A stretch of DNA of 64,000 nt from Pseudodesulfovibrio sp. (GTDB taxonomy: Bacteria > Desulfobacterota > Desulfovibrionia > Desulfovibrionales > Desulfovibrionaceae): the NCBI RefSeq assembly GCF_028692895.1, contig NZ_JAQUWN010000012.1:1-64000 (forward strand), in the 5' to 3' direction. Positions 27,941 through 38,402 of this stretch are shown one piece after another. Below the pieces are notes generated by a model, which was not told the origin of the DNA, did not search any database, and saw only the letters and a list, made by a program, of their open reading frames with translations. The translations under genes were made by a program, and so were the position numbers. Each line of letters starts with the position of its first letter. The stretch's first letter is position 1.

Positions 27941-28741
27941 CTACCAGCATAAAAGCAGGGGGCTGGACGCCAGGCCGAGGACCTCGGTCAGCGGCGTCTT
28001 GCGGTTGGACTTGCGGTCCAGGTGGACCACGATCATGCCATAGTCGTGCAGGGCCTTGGCCGCGGTCTCGGGCGAGCCCAGGAGCGAGAAGGACCGGGCC
28101 GGGGCGTAGCCCGCGCCCTTCAGCAGCCGCCTGCCCTCGGCCAGCAGTTCGTCGGGATGGGTGGCCCGCTGCAGGTCGTCCATGGCGTAGGCGCACAGGT
28201 CGAAGTCCGCCTTGGCCGGGTCGCGGAAAAACCGGCGGAACCGGTTGACCAGAAGCTCCACGTCGGTCTTCTCGTCCAGGACCAGGGCCGCCCGGTCGGA
28301 CTGGATCATGTTGCGCACGACCAGGGCCGGACAGGGCATCTGCCGGTAGAGTTTCGACTTGAGCCGCTTGCGGAACTCGCCGGTGTTGAAGTTGGCCACC
28401 TCCCCTTCCACGAACAGGTCGTGGCCGCCGATGCGCAGCTCGTCGAGCAGCTCGTCTTCGCGCGCGCCCACCCGGACGAGCGGGTTGGGCAGGACGAAGC
28501 AGTCCAGCCGCTCGCTCTTGAGGATACGCCGCACCTCCTCCAGACCGGCCTGGCGCAGGCCGGACTCCCAGGACCGCCGAATCCACCCGGTCTCGGACGA
28601 GTGCGGCTTGTGGTCGGGTTCCTCCACGTGGATGGGCTGAATGGCGATGCCGAGCTGGTCGGCCTTGCGGCACAGGTAACGCAGCGCGATATTGGACGCC
28701 AGGGTCATCTCCACGGGGACGAGTGCTTTCAACATGTCCAT
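27941..28741 (-). CDS. Divergent universal stress-like protein
   Basis: This 266-aa protein begins MDMLKALVPVEMTLASNIALRYLCRKADQLGIAIQPIHVEEP, a recognisable Usp alpha/beta start. It ends in a second Usp-like segment (LHDYGMIVVHLDRKSNRKTPLTEVLGLASSPLLLCW). The glycine-rich ATP loop is poorly conserved in both halves, so it may not bind ATP. It lies 21 bases from the next Usp gene and 34 bases from the receiver gene, within the operon. The family is supported by the fold pattern and context rather than strong motifs. Confidence 0.75.
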   Translation of the reverse strand: MDMLKALVPVEMTLASNIALRYLCRKADQLGIAIQPIHVEEPDHKPHSSETGWIRRSWESGLRQAGLEEVRRILKSERLDCFVLPNPLVRVGAREDELLDELRIGGHDLFVEGEVANFNTGEFRKRLKSKLYRQMPCPALVVRNMIQSDRAALVLDEKTDVELLVNRFRRFFRDPAKADFDLCAYAMDDLQRATHPDELLAEGRRLLKGAGYAPARSFSLLGSPETAAKALHDYGMIVVHLDRKSNRKTPLTEVLGLASSPLLLCW

Positions 28742-28775
28742 GGACGCACCTCGCTTTTCATCTTATTGGAATTCA

Positions 28776-29168
28776 TTACTTATCCTCTCCGCAAACGTGG
28801 GCTTCCGCCTTGCGGATGACCTCCTGGATCTCGCCCAGCTTGAAGGGCTTGGCCAGGAAGTCGAACACGCCCTTGCGCATGGACTCCTTGGCCGTGTCCA
28901 TGGTGGCGAAGCCCGTGATGACGATGACCTCGGTTTTCGGCGACCGGTCCTTGACCGCCGCCAGGAACTGCATGCCGTCGACGCCTTCCATCTTCAGGTC
29001 GGTGACGACGATGTCGAAGCTCCGCTCTAGGACGCGAGCCATGGCCCGGGAGCTGTCGTAGAAGCTCTCCACCTCGTAGCCCATTTTCTCCAGGGCGGGC
29101 TGGAGCCGTTTGCTGACGATGGGTTCGTCGTCCAGGATGAGAATGCTGGTCTTCGTCGAAGTAGTCAT
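28776..29168 (-). CDS. Single-domain response regulator (receiver only)
   Basis: This 130-aa CheY-like receiver has acidic DDE at residues 13-15, phosphoacceptor Asp57 (IVVTDLKMEG), Thr in VITGFA and Lys in FLAKPF, all intact, with no output domain. ATG 29168 was chosen because GGAGGATC lies just before it and the longer in-frame reading overlaps the upstream gene. It sits between the PEP-synthase-like gene and the Usp genes, so it may relay phosphate to them or to a partner protein. The kinase could be the one at 35861-37261, but that is not shown. Confidence 0.92.
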   Translation of the reverse strand: MTTSTKTSILILDDEPIVSKRLQPALEKMGYEVESFYDSSRAMARVLERSFDIVVTDLKMEGVDGMQFLAAVKDRSPKTEVIVITGFATMDTAKESMRKGVFDFLAKPFKLGEIQEVIRKAEAHVCGEDK

Positions 29169-29185
29169 GGCGATCCTCCAAATGG

Positions 29186-31777
29186 CTAGGTGCCTGCCGC
29201 CTGTTCGGCGATGCGTATGAACGCCTCGCAGTGCGCGTATATCTGGGCGTCGTCGATCATGGAGACGTCCAACTGCCGTGTATAACCCACCAGGACGCCG
29301 AGCAGGCGCATCAGCCGCCCCACGTCCCTGGCCATCCACCCCTTGGCGCGGGCGACCACCAGGTCCTCCCGCACGGTGACGGAAAAATCGAAGGTTTTGA
29401 GCACCTCATAGAGAAAGCGCGCCCGCCGCGAGCGCCGGGTCGCCCCGGTCACGCCGCCCGCGAACCGGAACTGGACGCTGTTGCGCGTCCCGTCCGGGCT
29501 CTCGTAGCAGTCGATCATGGTGAAGTGGTAGCCCAGGCGCAGGCTCAGGTGCAGGTAGCGGTCCGAGATGACCGCCAGGTTCTGGCCGATGCGCCCGGCC
29601 CCGGCCCCGGAGGCCGAGAAGGTCCGGGTCATGCTCGACATGAAGCTCGAAAAGTCCACGGCCACCGGCGTGGACTGCCACACGCCGTCCCGGGTCAGAC
29701 CGTCGATGAAGGCGCGCAGCGTGGCGGAGCGGACCTGCTCGGGCAGGATGGTCCGCCTCAGCTTCAGGCCGTCGAGGCCCCCGGCGCAGGACTCGTCCAG
29801 GCCGCCGCCGATGTCGAGCACCACCAGGTCCAGCGGCACGGGCAGGGCCAGCCGCCCGCCGGGGCAGGGCTCGCCCTTGGCCGTGGCGTTGGGAATGTCG
29901 ATGAGGATTTCCACGGCCTTCTCGTGGATGAACCGGGCGATGTCGTGCAGGGTCCGGCACCCCTGGGCGGTGAAGTTGGGCGCGTCCGGGTCGAAGAGGT
30001 TGAGGGGCTCGACGAGCCTCAGCATCCGCCTCAGCAGCCGGTATTCGTAGGTCTCCTCCATGCGGTCGAGCATGAAGTCGTGCAGCTTCAGCTCGCGGAC
30101 CAGCCCCTGGTAGACGGTCTTCTGCTCGGCGTCGAGGGTGACGGTTTCGCCCTCCTGGAGGACCATGGTCGCCCGGCTCGCGTTGAGCAGCGTGGGCACG
30201 CGGTACTCGCGGGCGATGGTGGCCATGTGGCCCAGGGGGGAGCCGATGTCCGTGACCACGCCCGAGGCGCGGTTCAGGATGGAGGCGTACTGCGGCGACG
30301 AGAGGCGGGCCACCAGGATGCCGCCGTCGGGAAAGGCGGCAAGGTCGCGCCCCTCCCAGGCCACGAAGACCGGACCCGCGCCCACGCCCTGCTGGGCCAC
30401 GTCGCCCTCCCCGCTCAGGAGCACGGGGTAGCGCCTGAGCACGTCGCTCAGGTCCGCGCCCTCGGCCTCGCCGCCCGCGCCGATGCGCAGTTGGCGGGTC
30501 TGAAGCACGGTCAGGTTCCCGGCCTCGTCAAAGGCGTACTCCATGTCCTGGGGCTTCTTGAAATACCGCTCCAGCCGCATGGCCGTCTCGGCCAGCAGCC
30601 GGACCTCCCCGGGCGAGAGGCAGGGCTCGCGCCGCAGCCCGTCGTCCACGGGCCGCATGTGCACCGATCCGCCCGGCTTGAAGCGCATGGCCTCGGGCTT
30701 GTCCGAGACGGACTTGTAGAGGACGTGGTGCTCGCCGTCGCGCGACACGGTGAACCGGTCCGCGGCCACCGCGCCCGAGACCAGCGGCGCGCCCAGCCCC
30801 CAGGTCCCGGCGATCTCCATGACGTTGCGCGCGGGCTCCACGGGCGAGAGGCTGTAGACCACCCCGCTGGCGCGGGCCTCGACCATTGCCTGCACGGACA
30901 CGGCCATGAGCACCTCGCTCGCCTTGTAGTCGTACTCGCGGCGATAGGCCATGGCCGGGGGCGAAAAGGTGCTGGCCAGGACCTTCTTGTAGGCGTCGTT
31001 CAGGTCCTCGGGGTCCACGTTGAGAAAACTGTCGTACTGCCCGGCGAACGACAGGTCGCCGTCCTCCCCCCAGGCGCTGCTGCGCACGGCCAGCCGGAGC
31101 TCGCGGTCGCCCAGGCGGCGGCGCAGGGCTTCGAGCTCGCGGCTCAGCGCCCGACGCAACCGGCCGGGGATGGCCCCGGCCAGGATCAGGGAGCGGATCT
31201 TGCCCGAGGCCTCCGCGGCGGACATGGCCCCGTCCCGCCAGGCCTGCTCATAGCGCTCCACCGGCTCGGCCAGGCCGTTCTCCCTCACGAAGAGGAGGTA
31301 GGCCGAGGTGGTGACGGCGAACCCGTCGGGCGCCCCGGCCGCGCCGGACGAGGCGATGATCCCCAGCCGGGCGGACTTGGCGCCCACGGCGTCCATGTCG
31401 CTCGCGGTGACTCCGGAGAGCGGCATCACCATGATGTCGGGCAGGACCGGCTTGCGCTCCAGCTCGCTCTCCAACTGGGAGCGGATGGCCCGGAACCGGG
31501 TCAGCAGGTCCGGATGACGGCCGGGAGCCATGGCGTCGAAGGCCTCGATAAGCTCGCGCACCGTGCCCGCCACGTACTGCTTGGAGCCGCGCAGGTACTG
31601 GAGGTCGAAGATGTAGTCGCCGCCCAGCTTGTCGTGCATGGAGGCGATGATGGCCAGGGTGCGGTTGTTGAGCTCCAGCACGCGCTGGAAATGCCCGAAC
31701 AGGGCGGACAGGGAGCGGTGTTCCCTGTGCCGCCCCGTGGACAGCAGGTTGCGGATCTGTTCGAACAACCGTCTCAT
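29186..31777 (-). CDS. PEP synthase/pyruvate phosphate dikinase-like protein lacking the PEP barrel
   Basis: This 863-aa protein has an N-terminal helical region of about 110 residues and then a PPDK ATP-grasp domain (about 130-430: LRLAVRSSAWGEDGDLSFAGQYDSFLNV, YAFDEAGNLTVLQTRQL). The mobile phosphohistidine domain has GVVTDIGSPLGHMATIAREYRVP (around 535), containing the catalytic His. The usual PEP/pyruvate-binding TIM barrel is absent; instead about 270 C-terminal residues of unrecognised type follow (including LVVLDIGGGLDESC and a segment with YHFTMIDCYES). Such split enzymes phosphorylate an acceptor other than pyruvate in other families, but the acceptor here is unknown. It lies inside the Usp/TSUP operon. 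Confidence 0.82.
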   Translation of the reverse strand: MRRLFEQIRNLLSTGRHREHRSLSALFGHFQRVLELNNRTLAIIASMHDKLGGDYIFDLQYLRGSKQYVAGTVRELIEAFDAMAPGRHPDLLTRFRAIRSQLESELERKPVLPDIMVMPLSGVTASDMDAVGAKSARLGIIASSGAAGAPDGFAVTTSAYLLFVRENGLAEPVERYEQAWRDGAMSAAEASGKIRSLILAGAIPGRLRRALSRELEALRRRLGDRELRLAVRSSAWGEDGDLSFAGQYDSFLNVDPEDLNDAYKKVLASTFSPPAMAYRREYDYKASEVLMAVSVQAMVEARASGVVYSLSPVEPARNVMEIAGTWGLGAPLVSGAVAADRFTVSRDGEHHVLYKSVSDKPEAMRFKPGGSVHMRPVDDGLRREPCLSPGEVRLLAETAMRLERYFKKPQDMEYAFDEAGNLTVLQTRQLRIGAGGEAEGADLSDVLRRYPVLLSGEGDVAQQGVGAGPVFVAWEGRDLAAFPDGGILVARLSSPQYASILNRASGVVTDIGSPLGHMATIAREYRVPTLLNASRATMVLQEGETVTLDAEQKTVYQGLVRELKLHDFMLDRMEETYEYRLLRRMLRLVEPLNLFDPDAPNFTAQGCRTLHDIARFIHEKAVEILIDIPNATAKGEPCPGGRLALPVPLDLVVLDIGGGLDESCAGGLDGLKLRRTILPEQVRSATLRAFIDGLTRDGVWQSTPVAVDFSSFMSSMTRTFSASGAGAGRIGQNLAVISDRYLHLSLRLGYHFTMIDCYESPDGTRNSVQFRFAGGVTGATRRSRRARFLYEVLKTFDFSVTVREDLVVARAKGWMARDVGRLMRLLGVLVGYTRQLDVSMIDDAQIYAHCEAFIRIAEQAAGT

Positions 31778-31792
31778 TTCCAGCTCCGCGCC

Positions 31793-32527
31793 CTAGTGGA
31801 CGCCCCCCCGTTCCTTGAAGATCAGGCTCATGGCCAGACCGGCCAGGATGGCGATTATCACGGCGGCTACGCCATACAGCAGGGAATGATCGAAGGCGAA
31901 TGCGGACAGGAACTCGGGCAGGCCGGTGAGCCGGGTGTGCAGCTCCCGGGCGGCCACGTCGGCCACCCGGCCGTCCTTCACGGCCAGGACCTCCACCCGG
32001 TAGACGCCCTGGTGCATGGCCGAGGGGATGGCCAGCGTGGCCTTGAAGGGCCGCTCGCCGTTGTCCGCGGGCTCGTAGGCGACCACGCCGTTCTCCACTT
32101 CATAGAAGCCGTCGCGCTCCATGAGCTTGATGAACTCGTCGAAGATCAGGTCGTCGGCGTCGCCCTTGATGGACTGGAACCCGAGATCCGAGTGCTCCCA
32201 GTTGACCTGGGCCACTCCGTCGGTGCCCATGAGGAAAACGTCGGGCACGCCCCGGAGCTCCACGGTCTTGAGGTTCATCCACAGCACGCCCAGCGCCTTG
32301 CCCTTCTGGCGGAAGGTGCGGTGCTGCGGCTCGCCCATGAGTCGGATGACCGCCGAGTCGCCCTCGGGCACGTGGCCTGTGACGGTGAGCTGCGCGCCGT
32401 TGAAGCTGGTGCCGATGGTCACCAGGTTGGGCCGGATGGTCAGGTCGGTCCCGGCCGCCAGGGCCAGGGAAGCGGCGAGCAGCAGGGCCGCGAGGCCGAG
32501 CAGGCAGGTTGTCGCGATCTTGTTCAT
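31793..32527 (-). CDS. TIGR02186-type membrane-anchored periplasmic protein
   Basis: This 244-aa protein has a Sec signal peptide (MNKIATTCLLGLAALLLAASLALA), a beta-rich periplasmic domain (TDLTIRPNLVTIGTSFNGAQLTVTG at its start), and one C-terminal helix (SLLYGVAAVIIAILAGLAMSLIF) with a short KERGGVH tail. This matches the conserved family found next to TauE/SafE exporters. It starts one base after the TSUP stop and lies 16 bases before the PEP-synthase-like gene. It probably forms a complex with the TSUP carrier; the molecular function is not known. Confidence 0.82.
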   Translation of the reverse strand: MNKIATTCLLGLAALLLAASLALAAGTDLTIRPNLVTIGTSFNGAQLTVTGHVPEGDSAVIRLMGEPQHRTFRQKGKALGVLWMNLKTVELRGVPDVFLMGTDGVAQVNWEHSDLGFQSIKGDADDLIFDEFIKLMERDGFYEVENGVVAYEPADNGERPFKATLAIPSAMHQGVYRVEVLAVKDGRVADVAARELHTRLTGLPEFLSAFAFDHSLLYGVAAVIIAILAGLAMSLIFKERGGVH

Positions 32528-32528
32528 G

Positions 32529-33461
32529 CTAGTGGCCTCCGGCGTAAGCGAGCAGCACGTCGGGCGTGAGCAGCAGGTTGAGGAGCATCTTGACCATGAC
32601 CACCAGGACCAGGGAGGCCAGCAGGATCTTGAGCTGCTCGCCCTTGAGCTTGCGGCTGATCCGGGTGCCGAACTGGGCCCCCAGGGTGGAGCCGAGCAGG
32701 AGCAGGACGGCCAGCACGAAGTCCACGGTGTGGTTGGTGTAGGACTGGAGGATGGTCACGTTGATGCAGGTGAAGAGGATCTGGAACAGGCTGGTGCCCA
32801 CCACGACGTGCATGGGCATGCGCAGCAGGTAGACCATGATCGGAACCATGATGAAGCCGCCGCCCACGCCCATGATGGCCGCCAGGATGCCGACCATGAC
32901 GCCCAGCAGGAGCGGCATGAGCATGGACAGGCGCACGCCGGACTTGACGAAGTCCGTCTGCAGGGGCAGGGCCTCCATCATGGCGGCGTAGCGGGATTTC
33001 TTCTTGGGCGCCGCGGCCGTCGCCGAGGCCTCCGGGGCCTTCTTGCGCAGGCTCTGGACGCTCTCCAGGAACATGTAGGCCCCCACGCCGCCGAGCATGA
33101 GCACGTAGGTGATGTTGATGAGGAAGTCCGCATTGCCCATGGCGCGCAGGACCTTGATGACCTGGACGCCCGCGAAGCCGCCGAGCACGCCGCCGATGAG
33201 CAGCAGAAAACCCATCTTGAAGTCCACGTTGCCCAGCCGGTAGTGGGCCAGGCAGCCGGAAGTGGACGCGCCGACGATCTGGTTGGAATCCGAGGCCGCG
33301 GCCACGGTGGGCGGGATGCCGAACATGATCAGCAGAGGGGTCATCAGGAACCCGCCCCCGACACCGAAAATGCCGGAGAGCAGGCCGACGAACCCTCCCA
33401 GGGCGAACACCAGGAACACGTTCACGCTGTTCCCGGCGATGGGAAGATACATATGAAACAT
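32529..33461 (-). CDS. TSUP-family (TauE/SafE) anion exporter
   Basis: This 310-aa inner-membrane protein has about eight helices and the two TSUP repeats GIFGVGGGFLMTPLLIMFGIP and AIMGVGGGFIMVPIMVYLLRMP, plus the typical loop between them. Family members move sulfite, sulfoacetate or related organosulfur anions. ATG 33461 is preferred because GGAGGAG (33469-33475) lies 6 bases upstream; an alternative start at 33485 would add eight residues. It is the second gene of the operon, downstream of a small Usp. In a sulfate-reducing organism a role in sulfur anion export would fit, but that is inference. Confidence 0.9.
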   Translation of the reverse strand: MFHMYLPIAGNSVNVFLVFALGGFVGLLSGIFGVGGGFLMTPLLIMFGIPPTVAAASDSNQIVGASTSGCLAHYRLGNVDFKMGFLLLIGGVLGGFAGVQVIKVLRAMGNADFLINITYVLMLGGVGAYMFLESVQSLRKKAPEASATAAAPKKKSRYAAMMEALPLQTDFVKSGVRLSMLMPLLLGVMVGILAAIMGVGGGFIMVPIMVYLLRMPMHVVVGTSLFQILFTCINVTILQSYTNHTVDFVLAVLLLLGSTLGAQFGTRISRKLKGEQLKILLASLVLVVMVKMLLNLLLTPDVLLAYAGGH

Positions 33462-33585
33462 CAAGAACTCCTCCACGGTTTGCATTCCCTTCTCCGGATC
33501 GCGCCGGGCCTCCATTCGCCCGCCGCGTCCCGCCGCACCGCGCGGCCGGTTCCCCGTCCCGCAACCGGTGCGGGAGGGGCGGCCG

Positions 33586-34008
33586 TCACTTCTGTGCGGA
33601 CACCTTCTGCACCACTTCCACGTCGCACCCGGTCGTCGTGTTCACCGCGTCGATGGTCCGCATCAGCCTGACGTACACCTCGGCCCGCTTGCTCTGCGGG
33701 CTGCCGATGAACAGCTTGGAGATGTCGTTTTCGCTGATGAATTTCGGGATCTCCTCCTCCATGCGCCCCCGGGCGACGAAGAATTCGACCCTTCGCCCGC
33801 CGGAATGGTCCTCGGCCAGGATCGACTCCAACCGCTTCTCGGGCGAGCCGATCCACTCGTCCGCGTCGCCGGTTTCGTCGCCATAGTCCGGGTCGATGAC
33901 CAGGAGGATGGAGACCCTGGCCGCGATGCGGCGGGTCAGCCCCATCGCGTAATACGCAAGCCAGAGGCTCGACTGGGATGTGTCCACGACGATCAGTACG
34001 TTCTTCAT
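33586..34008 (-). CDS. Small universal stress protein, first gene of the sigma-54 operon
   Basis: This 140-aa single-domain Usp-like protein begins MKNVLIVVDTSQSSLWLAYYAMGLTRRIAARVSILLVIDPDYGDE and has LFIGSPQSKRAEVYVRLMRTIDAV in the position of the nucleotide loop, which lacks a full glycine pattern. The start at 34008 follows GGAAGG and lies about 13 bases after the predicted transcription start of the sigma-54 promoter at 34033-34048. A gap of 124 bases separates it from the TSUP gene; all following genes are in the same direction with short spacing. Confidence 0.85.
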   Translation of the reverse strand: MKNVLIVVDTSQSSLWLAYYAMGLTRRIAARVSILLVIDPDYGDETGDADEWIGSPEKRLESILAEDHSGGRRVEFFVARGRMEEEIPKFISENDISKLFIGSPQSKRAEVYVRLMRTIDAVNTTTGCDVEVVQKVSAQK

Positions 34009-34032
34009 GATGCCTTCCGTTGAACAGGCCAT

Positions 34033-34048
34033 AGCAATGGCGGTGCCA
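34033..34048 (-). promoter_or_regulatory. Sigma-54 promoter of the Usp/TSUP operon
   Basis: Read on the minus strand the sequence is TGGCAC-CGCCA-TTGCT, a full match to the -24/-12 consensus TGGCAC-N5-TTGC. It ends 24 bases before the Usp start codon at 34008, leaving room for a start site near 34022. An NtrC-type activator gene lies about 450 bases upstream. Confidence 0.88.
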
Positions 34049-34141
34049 GAAGCACGCAGCGGGCTGAACAAGCCAACACGCTATAATTGCTTGTTATTTA
34101 TTTTCACGGTTGGCGCGCTCCGGCCGGTTTTCGGGAAATTG

Positions 34142-34364
34142 CGTTTCAATCTGAAAAACTGGCGGCGAAACAGCCGAACCGGCGAAGCGCAGGGGCTGGC
34201 AGGGAAGTTTCTTGAATAACATACTTGAATAAATTAATTTTATATAATGCGCATACCGCGCTTTCGCCGAAAACCGCGCTTTTCGTGTTTCAATCTGAAC
34301 AACGTCCTGCGGACCAAAGGCGGGGAATCGGGTTTTGTGAAAAAAACCGCGTTTCAAAATGAAC
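34142..34364. promoter_or_regulatory. Three upstream activator sites for the sigma-54 promoter
   Basis: GTTTCA-ATC-TGAAA (34143-34156), GTTTCA-ATC-TGAAC (34287-34300) and GTTTCA-AAA-TGAAC (34351-34364) share an inverted TTCA-N3-TGAA core; the last two also share the following AACGTCCT. They lie roughly 120, 265 and 330 bases upstream of the predicted start site, the usual range for enhancer binding. The neighbouring response regulator at 34497-35861 is the likely binder. Confidence 0.7.
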
Positions 34365-34416
34365 AACGTCCTCCCCTCCCGCTGCGGAGCGGCCGGACGG
34401 GGCGCGAAAAAAGGCG

Positions 34417-34446
34417 AAAAAAAGACCCGGCCGAGGGGGCCGGGCC
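34417..34446 (-). terminator. Intrinsic terminator of the kinase/activator operon
   Basis: On the minus strand GGCCCGGCC pairs with GGCCGGGTC (one mismatch, five-base loop), followed by seven T residues (34423-34417). It lies 50 bases after the activator's stop and isolates it from the downstream sigma-54 operon. Confidence 0.88.
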
Positions 34447-34496
34447 TTTGGAAAGCAAGGCGGCGGGAGGGAGGACGCGGGAACGGCGCGCGGGCG

Positions 34497-35860
34497 CTAC
34501 GCCTCGTCGTCGGTGGTTTCCAGGCCGTATTTCTTGATCCGCCGCCACAGGGTGGTGCGCGGAATGCCGAGGATGCTGCTGCTCAGCCCCTTGTTGTGGC
34601 CCGTGGCCGCCAGGACGCGCTCGATGTGCCGCTTTTCCACCTCCTCCAGGGGGAGCAGGCCTGGGGTGCCGAAGCTGCTGAAGGCCAGGTTGAGCAGGTC
34701 GGACGGCAGCTCGCGCACGCCGATGACCTCGCCGTCGGCCAGGGCCACGGCGCGCTGGACGATGTTCTCCAGTTCGCGGACGTTGCCCGGATAGTTGTAC
34801 TGGTTGAGCACCTCCATGGCCTGGGGCGCGATGGAGCGGACGCTCTTGCCGAACCGGGCGTTGAAGGTCTCCAGGAAGTGGTTGGCGAGCAGCGGGATGT
34901 CCTCCTTGCGCTCGGCCAGGGCGGGCAGGCGGATGCGGACCACGTTGAGGCGGTAGAAGAGGTCCTCGCGGAACCGCCCGGCGGCCATGGCCTCCTGAAG
35001 ATCCCGGTTGGTGGCGGCGATGACCCGGATGTCCAGGTCGATGGGCTGGGTGCCGCCCACGCGCAGGATGCGCCGCTCCTGGAGGACGTGGAGCAGCTTG
35101 ACCTGCATGTTCAGCGGCATCTCGCCGATCTCGTCCAGGAATACCGTACCGCCGTTGGCGGATTCGAGCAGGCCGATCTTGGTGGCCGTGGCCCCGGTGA
35201 AGGCCCCCTTCTCGTGGCCGAAGAGCTCGCTCGAAATGAGCTCCTCGGTGAAGCCGCCGCAGTTGAAGGAGACGAAGGTCCTGTCCTTGCGCGGGCTCAG
35301 GTCGTGGATGGCCTTGGCCGCCCGCTCCTTGCCCGTGCCGGTGTCGGCCTGGAGCAGGACGTTGCAGTTGACCCCGGCCACTTTGCGGATCATGGCGAAG
35401 ACGTCGAGCATGACCCGGCTGGTCCCCAGGAAATCGTTGAGCGGCGGGGCCTCGCGCAGGGCCTCCTTCAGGCGGCGGTTCTCGGCCCGGAGCTCCAGCT
35501 TCTCCTGGGCCTCGCGGGCCGAGGTCTTGACCTCCTGGAGCCGGAACGGCTTGACGATGTAGCCCGACGCGCCCTTGGCAGTGGCCTCCACGGCCGAGGG
35601 GATGGAGGCGTTGCCGGTGATGATGACGGCCTCGACGCTGTCGTAGCCCATCTTGACCGCCTCCAGGATCTCGATGCCGCCCATGTCGGGCAATTGGAGG
35701 TCGATGAACACGAGCTGGAACGGGTCCTCGCTCATGCGCGCCAGGAAGGCGTGGCCCAGGCCGAAGGTCTCGACCTCGAACCCGAGCTTTTCCAGGGCGC
35801 GGCCGACCATCCTGGCCGCCTGCGCCTCGTCGTCGATGACCGCCGCGCGGAAGGGACGCA

Positions 35861-35861
<1 letters not shown>
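34497..35861 (-). CDS. NtrC-family sigma-54-dependent response regulator
   Basis: This 454-aa activator has an N-terminal receiver with DDE at 10-12 and phosphoacceptor Asp54 (VFIDLQLPD), and a central AAA+ domain with LLQADTGTGKERAAKA (Walker A), GHEKGAFTGA (sigma-54 contact loop) and VFLDEIGEMP (Walker B). A Fis-type helix-turn-helix at the end (HIERVLAATGHNKGLSSSILGIPRTTLWRRIKKYGL) completes it. ATG 35861 overlaps the kinase stop (TGATG). All motifs are intact. The neighbouring sigma-54 promoter and triple upstream sites make the downstream Usp/TSUP operon its likely target. Confidence 0.94.
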
Positions 35862-37261
<1,400 letters not shown>

Positions 37262-37293
37262 ACGGACTCCCTTTGCGCGGGCCCGCGACGTGA

Positions 37294-37323
37294 AAGGCCC
37301 CCCGCTCTGTCGGCGGGGGCCTT
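37294..37323 (-). terminator. Terminator of the Pot-type/GDPD operon
   Basis: AAGGCCCCCCGC (37294-37305) and GCGGGGGCCTT (37313-37323) pair with a one-base bulge; on the minus strand the stem is followed by TTTC. It lies about 220 bases after the phosphodiesterase stop. The rest of 37262-37544 shows no gene; 37324-37350 should hold the kinase promoter, not recognised. Confidence 0.6.
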
Positions 37324-37544
37324 CCCTCGGACCCGCTCTCTAACATCGCTCCAAACGGGGGAAAAAATCAACTTCCCGCGCACGAGGCCTCCCGAGACCG
37401 CGCCCGGCGGCAGACCCTCGGCGAGGCTCGGATCGCGCAACACCGTGAAATGGTTGCGGTCCCCGGCACGACCGGCCCGGCACGGAGGGCGCGGAGTTGC
37501 GCCCCCGCCGATCCGCTCCGGGGCGGCGGGCTCCCGGTGACGGG

Positions 37545-38402
37545 TCAGGCCGCCTCGCCGCCGTCGCCGTCCAGCCTGGCGCGCAGGGTGTGGGTGTAGT
37601 CGGTGGTGATGCCGAAGCACCCGGCGTCGATGAGGTCCACGGCCCGGTCCATGTCGTTGACCGTGTAGGGGGTGACGCGGAAGCCCAGGCTGGCCAGGCG
37701 GCGCACCAGGGCGAGGTCGGTGACGGCCTCGTCCGGATGGTAGCCGACGCAGCCGAGGGAGCGCAGGTAGTCGGCCAGGTCGTCGGGATGGCGCTCCTCG
37801 GTCAGGGCGGCCAGGGGAATGGCCGGGTTCAGGCGGCGCAGCTCGCGCAGGTAGTCGTGATTGAAGGAGGAGACCAGGATCAGGTCCTCGGCCTCCAGCT
37901 CATGCACCAGGTCCAGCAGGTCGGCCACGATGGACAGGTCGCCCGGCGTGCGCACCTGGTCCTTGATCTCGATGTTCAGCGGAAAGCCGTTGGCGCGGGT
38001 GAAGGCCAGGACCTCGCGCATGGTCGGAATGCGCCGGGCGTCGGCCCGGGCCAGTTCCTCCGGCCCGGCCTCGCCCGAGGCCACGGCGCCGTAGGGATCG
38101 GTCCGCGCGAACCAGGAGCCCGCGTCGAGGGAACGCAACTCGGCCAGGGTGAATTCCTGGGTCCACCACGGCCTGCGGGCCGCGAACTCCGGCCGGTCGG
38201 CCACGTCCGTGGTCCGCTCCAGGGTGTCGTCATGGACCACCACAAGCCGGCCGTCGGCCGTCTTCTGCACGTCCATCTCCCAGAAATCCGCCCCGAGCTC
38301 CAGGCCGCGCCGGGCGGCGGCCAGGGTGTTTTCCGGCGCCAGGGCCCGCGCGCCGCGATGGGCGCAGACGTAGCCCGAGCCGGGCAGCCGATCGAAGAAC
38401 AT
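37545..38402 (-). CDS. Glycerophosphodiester phosphodiesterase
   Basis: This 285-aa GDPD TIM-barrel enzyme has VCAHRGARALAPENTLAAARRGLELGADFWEMDVQKTADGRLVVVHDDTLERTTD, which contains the catalytic His pair and the metal-binding Glu and Asp of the family; NIEIKDQ and ITTDYTHTLRARL follow later. No signal peptide is visible, so it acts in the cytoplasm like UgpQ, hydrolysing glycerophosphodiesters to glycerol-3-phosphate and an alcohol. Its ATG is immediately next to the permease stop, so it is the last gene of the Pot-type import operon, which hints that the importer may bring in a glycerophosphodiester. Confidence 0.92.
   Translation of the reverse strand: MFFDRLPGSGYVCAHRGARALAPENTLAAARRGLELGADFWEMDVQKTADGRLVVVHDDTLERTTDVADRPEFAARRPWWTQEFTLAELRSLDAGSWFARTDPYGAVASGEAGPEELARADARRIPTMREVLAFTRANGFPLNIEIKDQVRTPGDLSIVADLLDLVHELEAEDLILVSSFNHDYLRELRRLNPAIPLAALTEERHPDDLADYLRSLGCVGYHPDEAVTDLALVRRLASLGFRVTPYTVNDMDRAVDLIDAGCFGITTDYTHTLRARLDGDGGEAA

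Noticed and set aside
34197..34211. Second sigma-54-like element on the plus strand (TGGCAG-N5-TTTC)
   Set aside because: It lacks the -12 GC dinucleotide, and no plus-strand gene follows within reach.
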